From an uncultured Streptomyces sp. (GTDB taxonomy: Bacteria; Actinomycetota; Actinomycetes; Streptomycetales; Streptomycetaceae), in assembly GCA_946480485.1 (NCBI GenBank), contig CAMLJW010000193.1, positions 1-9,328 on the forward strand: a DNA stretch of 9,328 nucleotides, in the 5' to 3' direction. Under the pieces are notes generated by a model. That model saw only the letters and a program-made list of their open reading frames with translations, had not been told where the DNA came from and made no database searches. Shown piece after piece: positions 6,963 through 9,328 of the stretch. Both the position numbers and the translations under genes were made by a program. Numbering within the stretch: the stretch's first letter is position 1; each line of letters starts with the position of its first letter.

Positions 6963-7574
6963 CTAATGCCGAGCAGTCCAGCGCCGCCGGACGCTGTCCT
7001 CGTGCTCTGCCTGCTCCAAGGCCAGGTCGCTCCGGTCGAGCGCCTCCCGCAGGCGGGGGATCCAGTGGCGCCGCAGAGCACGCACCCGGTGCCGGGTGCT
7101 GATGACTTCCGCGCCCACCAGCTCGGCGGCGGCGTGCGCGGCCGCGTACTCGGCGGCGGCGCGCACGGCACGGCCGTAGGCCGCCTCGGCGTGTACGAGG
7201 GCCGTGTTGGTGGGCGCGGCGGCGGTGGGCGGACGGGAGGGTACGGACGTGGAGACCGTCGCCGGATGGCGTACCCCCATGGAGGTGGTCCAGTGCACCG
7301 TGACCTCGGCGGCGACGATGCCCGCGGCGGCCGAGTCGAGGGCCTGTTCCCCGCCCAGGAGCAGTCCGCGCAGCAGCCAGCTCTCGGCCTCGGACAGCAG
7401 GTCCCGCCATGCGCGCTCGGCTGCCTCCCGCGCACGCAGCAGCCGCTGGTGCTCGGAGCGCAGGATGCGCAGCTTCTGCTCCAGCAGGTCGGCTCCGCGC
7501 TCGGCGACATCGAGGCTGTGCCGTAGGCGCAGGCGTCCCGCACGGCCGGGCGGCGTACGGCGGGCGCCGGTCAT
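6963..7574 (-). CDS. ntpD: V/A-type ATPase subunit D (central stalk)
   Basis: A 203-residue protein matching the central rotor stalk subunit of V/A-type ATPases, which couples ATP turnover in the A3B3 head to rotation of the membrane ring. Two long helical segments rich in Ala, Leu, Arg and Glu (about 18-75 and 125-197) would form the antiparallel coiled coil, separated by a short Pro/Thr-rich middle part (about 95-125). The C-terminal helix has the family pattern IPRLREALDRSDLALEQAE at 172-190, corresponding to the conserved IPRL...LEE.ERE stretch. Length is typical (about 200-220). The ATG overlaps the stop of subunit B in an ATGA, so translation is coupled. The order A-B-D matches the end of bacterial V/A-ATPase operons. 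No terminator is apparent after its TAG; the iron box of the next operon begins 34 bases further on. Confidence 0.88.
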   Translation of the reverse strand: MTGARRTPPGRAGRLRLRHSLDVAERGADLLEQKLRILRSEHQRLLRAREAAERAWRDLLSEAESWLLRGLLLGGEQALDSAAAGIVAAEVTVHWTTSMGVRHPATVSTSVPSRPPTAAAPTNTALVHAEAAYGRAVRAAAEYAAAHAAAELVGAEVISTRHRVRALRRHWIPRLREALDRSDLALEQAEHEDSVRRRWTARH

Positions 7575-8974
7575 GGGGACGCCTCCGTGTCCGGGGCGTT
7601 TTTCGCTCCGTGGGCGTCGAGGAGGGAGGCAGGGAGCATGGAGAGCTGACTGCGGGGCAGGGTGAGCAGCGCCCGCCAGCCGCGTTCCAGTGAGGTGTCG
7701 AGGTCGCGCCGTTCGTCGCTGCGCTGGTCGGCGAAGTCCCGCAGGAACGCCTCCTCATAGTCCAGGTAGCGGCGGTCGGTGGGGCTCAGCGCCGCCTGGC
7801 CGACCAGGTCCGCGAGATCGCGCACCTGCCGCGCGCGGGCCAGGGCCGCCAGTAGCTGGGCCGCGACGTCGAGGTGGTCGTCGCGGGTACGGCCGGGCCC
7901 TGCGCCCTTGCGCATCAGCCGGGAGAGCGAGGACAGGGCGTCCAGCGGCGGGTACACGCCCCGCGCGTGTGTCCCGGGAGAGAGCACGATCTGGCCCTCG
8001 GTGATGTAGCCGGTCAGGTCGGGCACGGGGTGGGTGATGTCACCCGCGGGCATGGTGAGCACCGGCAGCACGGTGACCGAGCCGGGACGGCCCTTGATGC
8101 GTCCGCAGCGTTCGTAGAGGGAGGCCAGGTCGCTGTAGAGGTAGCCGGGGTAGGCGCGGCGGGCGGGGATCTCCCCGCGGGCGGCGGAGACCTCGCGAAG
8201 GGCTTCGGCGTACGTGGTCATGTCGGTCATCACCACGAGGACGTGGCGTCCCTCGGTGAAGGCGAGGTGCTCGGCGACGGTGAGGGCGATGCGCGGGGTG
8301 AGGATCCGTTCGATCACCGGGTCGTCGGCGGTGTTCAGTAGCAGGACGAGTTCTCTGGCCGCGGAGCGTTCCTCCAGGGCGTCGCGCACGAAGGAGGCGT
8401 CGGCGTGAGTGAGTCCCATGCCCGCGAAGACGACGCTGAACGCCTCTTCGGCGGCGGTGGCCTGCGCGGCGATCTGAGCGGCGAGTTCCAAGTGCGGCAG
8501 TCCGGCCACGGAGAACACTGGCAGTTTCTGTCCGCGTACCAGCGTGGTCAGGGCGTCGACGACCCCGACGCCGGTGAGCACCGGCTCGGACGGCGGTTCG
8601 CGCCGCACAGGGTTGATGGGTGCGCCGCCCACCTCGGCGTCGTGGGAACCGAGGACGGGCGGGCCGCCGTCCAGGGGCTCGCCCCGGCCGTCGCAGACCC
8701 GGCCGAGCCAGTCCATGCCGACCGGGACGCGCAGTGGGCTGCCCGAGAAGGCCGCGCGGACGCTCTCCGGGTCCATGCCCGCGGTGCCCTCCAGCACCTG
8801 GACGACCGCCAGGTCGCGGTCGGCGTCCAGGACCACGCCGTGGCGGCGTTCGCCCGAGGCGAGGGTGATGTGTACGTACTCGTCCCAGCCGATCCCCGCC
8901 ACGCCTTGGACGATCGCGAGCGGACCCCGAAGTTCACGCACCGATGTGTACTCGACCCAGGCGGACAGGTTCAT
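7571..8974 (-). CDS. ntpB: V/A-type ATPase subunit B (non-catalytic head subunit)
   Basis: A 467-residue nucleotide-binding but non-catalytic subunit of the V/A-ATPase head. There is no Walker A GKT, as is normal for subunit B; instead RGQKLPVFSVAGLPHLELAAQ (starting at 148) carries the family signature. Further conserved blocks are FAGMGLTHADASF (183-195), ADDPVIERILTPR (216-228), TDMTTYAEALREVSAARGE (250-268), YPGYLYSDLASLYER (275-289), TMPAGDITHPVPDLTGYITE (307-326) and YPPLDALSSLSRLM (341-354). Residues 1-80 are the beta-barrel crown, with EYTSVRELRGPL near the start as expected. Length is normal. The ATG at 8974 overlaps the subunit A stop by an ATGA, and its own stop overlaps the subunit D start the same way, so all three are probably made in step. 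Actinomycetes normally use F-type ATP synthase, so this enzyme is probably an additional ion-pumping ATPase; direction and ion (H+ or Na+) cannot be read from this subunit. Confidence 0.95.
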   Translation of the reverse strand: MNLSAWVEYTSVRELRGPLAIVQGVAGIGWDEYVHITLASGERRHGVVLDADRDLAVVQVLEGTAGMDPESVRAAFSGSPLRVPVGMDWLGRVCDGRGEPLDGGPPVLGSHDAEVGGAPINPVRREPPSEPVLTGVGVVDALTTLVRGQKLPVFSVAGLPHLELAAQIAAQATAAEEAFSVVFAGMGLTHADASFVRDALEERSAARELVLLLNTADDPVIERILTPRIALTVAEHLAFTEGRHVLVVMTDMTTYAEALREVSAARGEIPARRAYPGYLYSDLASLYERCGRIKGRPGSVTVLPVLTMPAGDITHPVPDLTGYITEGQIVLSPGTHARGVYPPLDALSSLSRLMRKGAGPGRTRDDHLDVAAQLLAALARARQVRDLADLVGQAALSPTDRRYLDYEEAFLRDFADQRSDERRDLDTSLERGWRALLTLPRSQLSMLPASLLDAHGAKNAPDTEASP

Positions 8975-9285
8975 GGCCGCACGTCCCTCAGCCTGGCGAG
9001 CATGGCGTCCCTGCGCGCCGCCACCCCGACCGAGTCATGCGGTCCGGTGTCCTCGCGGGCACGCAGCAGCGGTCCGAAGTCGACCTCCTCGACGGAGGCC
9101 GCCGGGACGTCGGCATCGACCAGTTCGCGGCAACGGTCGGCGACGGCGAGGACGGCGTCGGCCAGGGCAGCCGTCTTCTCCGGCCCGCAGTAGGCGTCCC
9201 GCTCCGACAGCGCGCTCTGCTGCAGCACGCCCTCTCGGACCAGCCTTCCCGCCAGGACGCTGATGCGCTCCCGCGCGGGCAGGGC
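8971..9285 (-). CDS. ntpA: V/A-type ATPase subunit A, C-terminal fragment cut by contig end
   Basis: The last 104 residues of the catalytic subunit A, the chain that hydrolyses ATP in the V/A-ATPase head. Full-length family members have about 580-600 residues, so the catalytic domain and Walker A lie beyond the contig. The recognisable part is REGVLQQSALSERDAYCGPEK, matching the family pattern R-E-D-F-L-Q-Q-N-A-F...D-T-Y-C...K, followed by the C-terminal helical domain. The genuine coding sequence ends at 9285; beyond it the frame runs into Illumina adapter, which would translate as LFRS, so an apparent GTG start at 9300 is an artefact. The stop overlaps the start of subunit B (ATGA). The fragment is truncated by assembly, not by mutation. 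Confidence 0.9.
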   Translation of the reverse strand, partial: ALPARERISVLAGRLVREGVLQQSALSERDAYCGPEKTAALADAVLAVADRCRELVDADVPAASVEEVDFGPLLRAREDTGPHDSVGVAARRDAMLARLRDVRP

Positions 9286-9319
9286 AGATCGGAAGAGCAC
9301 ACGTCTGAACTCCAGTCAC
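9286..9319 (+). other. Illumina TruSeq adapter contamination
   Basis: These 34 bases, beginning AGATCGGAAGAGCACACG and ending CCAGTCAC, match the TruSeq 3' adapter base for base, and 34 matching bases cannot be chance. The GC content drops sharply from the genomic sequence beside it. Read on the - strand, it gives the well-known contaminant peptides GVQTCALPI, CSSDL and LFRS. It is library sequence left on a contig end. Confidence 0.98.
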
Positions 9320-9328
9320 ATCCGTTCA
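9320..9328 (+). other. Probable sample index plus next adapter base
   Basis: In the TruSeq layout an index follows the adapter and then a sequence starting with A. The bases ATCCGTTC would be an 8-base index and the final A the first base of the next adapter part. I cannot identify the index set. Confidence 0.75.

Noticed and set aside
8470..8540. Absence of a Walker A motif in the ATPase-like subunit B, which could suggest a degenerate gene.
   Set aside because: Subunit B of V/A-type ATPases is normally non-catalytic and lacks the GKT P-loop; all its other conserved blocks are intact.
8971..9319. Short - strand proteins starting within the last 30 bases, such as one beginning MTGVQTCALPI.
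   Set aside because: Their N-termini are translated adapter. Only the frame of subunit A is real, and only up to base 9285.
1..9328. CRISPR arrays, tRNA or rRNA genes, insertion sequences and attachment sites.
   Set aside because: I saw no regularly spaced repeats, no cloverleaf-like or rRNA-like segments, and no transposase, integrase or flanking inverted repeats.

Overview
The window looks like part of a contig from a high-GC actinomycete, most likely Streptomyces or a close relative. The evidence is the strong G/C bias at third codon positions, GTG start codons, tightly packed operons and a DmdR/IdeR-type iron box. Taxonomy below that level cannot be read from the sequence.

Layout. (1) Bases 1-303 carry no convincing gene; they hold a small hairpin and the leader of the first operon. 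(2) Bases 304-3075 (+ strand) form a three-gene flavin electron-transfer operon: a six-helix, two-heme ferric-reductase-type membrane oxidoreductase with FAD and NAD(P)H domains; a small exported FMN-binding protein; and ApbE, the FAD:protein FMN transferase that would attach FMN to it. Electrons probably pass from cytosolic NAD(P)H through FAD and hemes to the flavin outside the membrane. (3) Bases 3076-3176 separate two convergent operons. (4) Bases 3177-6881 (- strand) encode an Fe(3+) ABC importer of the FbpABC type: lipoprotein, fused double permease, ATPase. Its genes are 1-2 bases apart, and a 19-bp iron box lies just upstream of the lipoprotein gene (6910-6928). (5) Bases 6963-9285 (- strand) are the 3' end of a V/A-type ATPase operon: subunit A (C-terminal part only), subunit B and subunit D, joined by ATGA stop/start overlaps.

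The last 43 bases are not genomic. Positions 9286-9319 match the Illumina TruSeq adapter exactly, and the remaining nine bases look like an index plus the next adapter base. The contig therefore ends artificially inside the subunit A gene, and any protein read through this end is partly adapter translation.

No clearly new system is visible. The points most worth a second look are the adapter end, the unusual flavinylation site (Gln and Ser at positions where Asp and Thr are usual) paired with an ApbE that has no signal peptide, and the iron-controlled importer starting 34 bases after a V-ATPase operon with no visible terminator between them.
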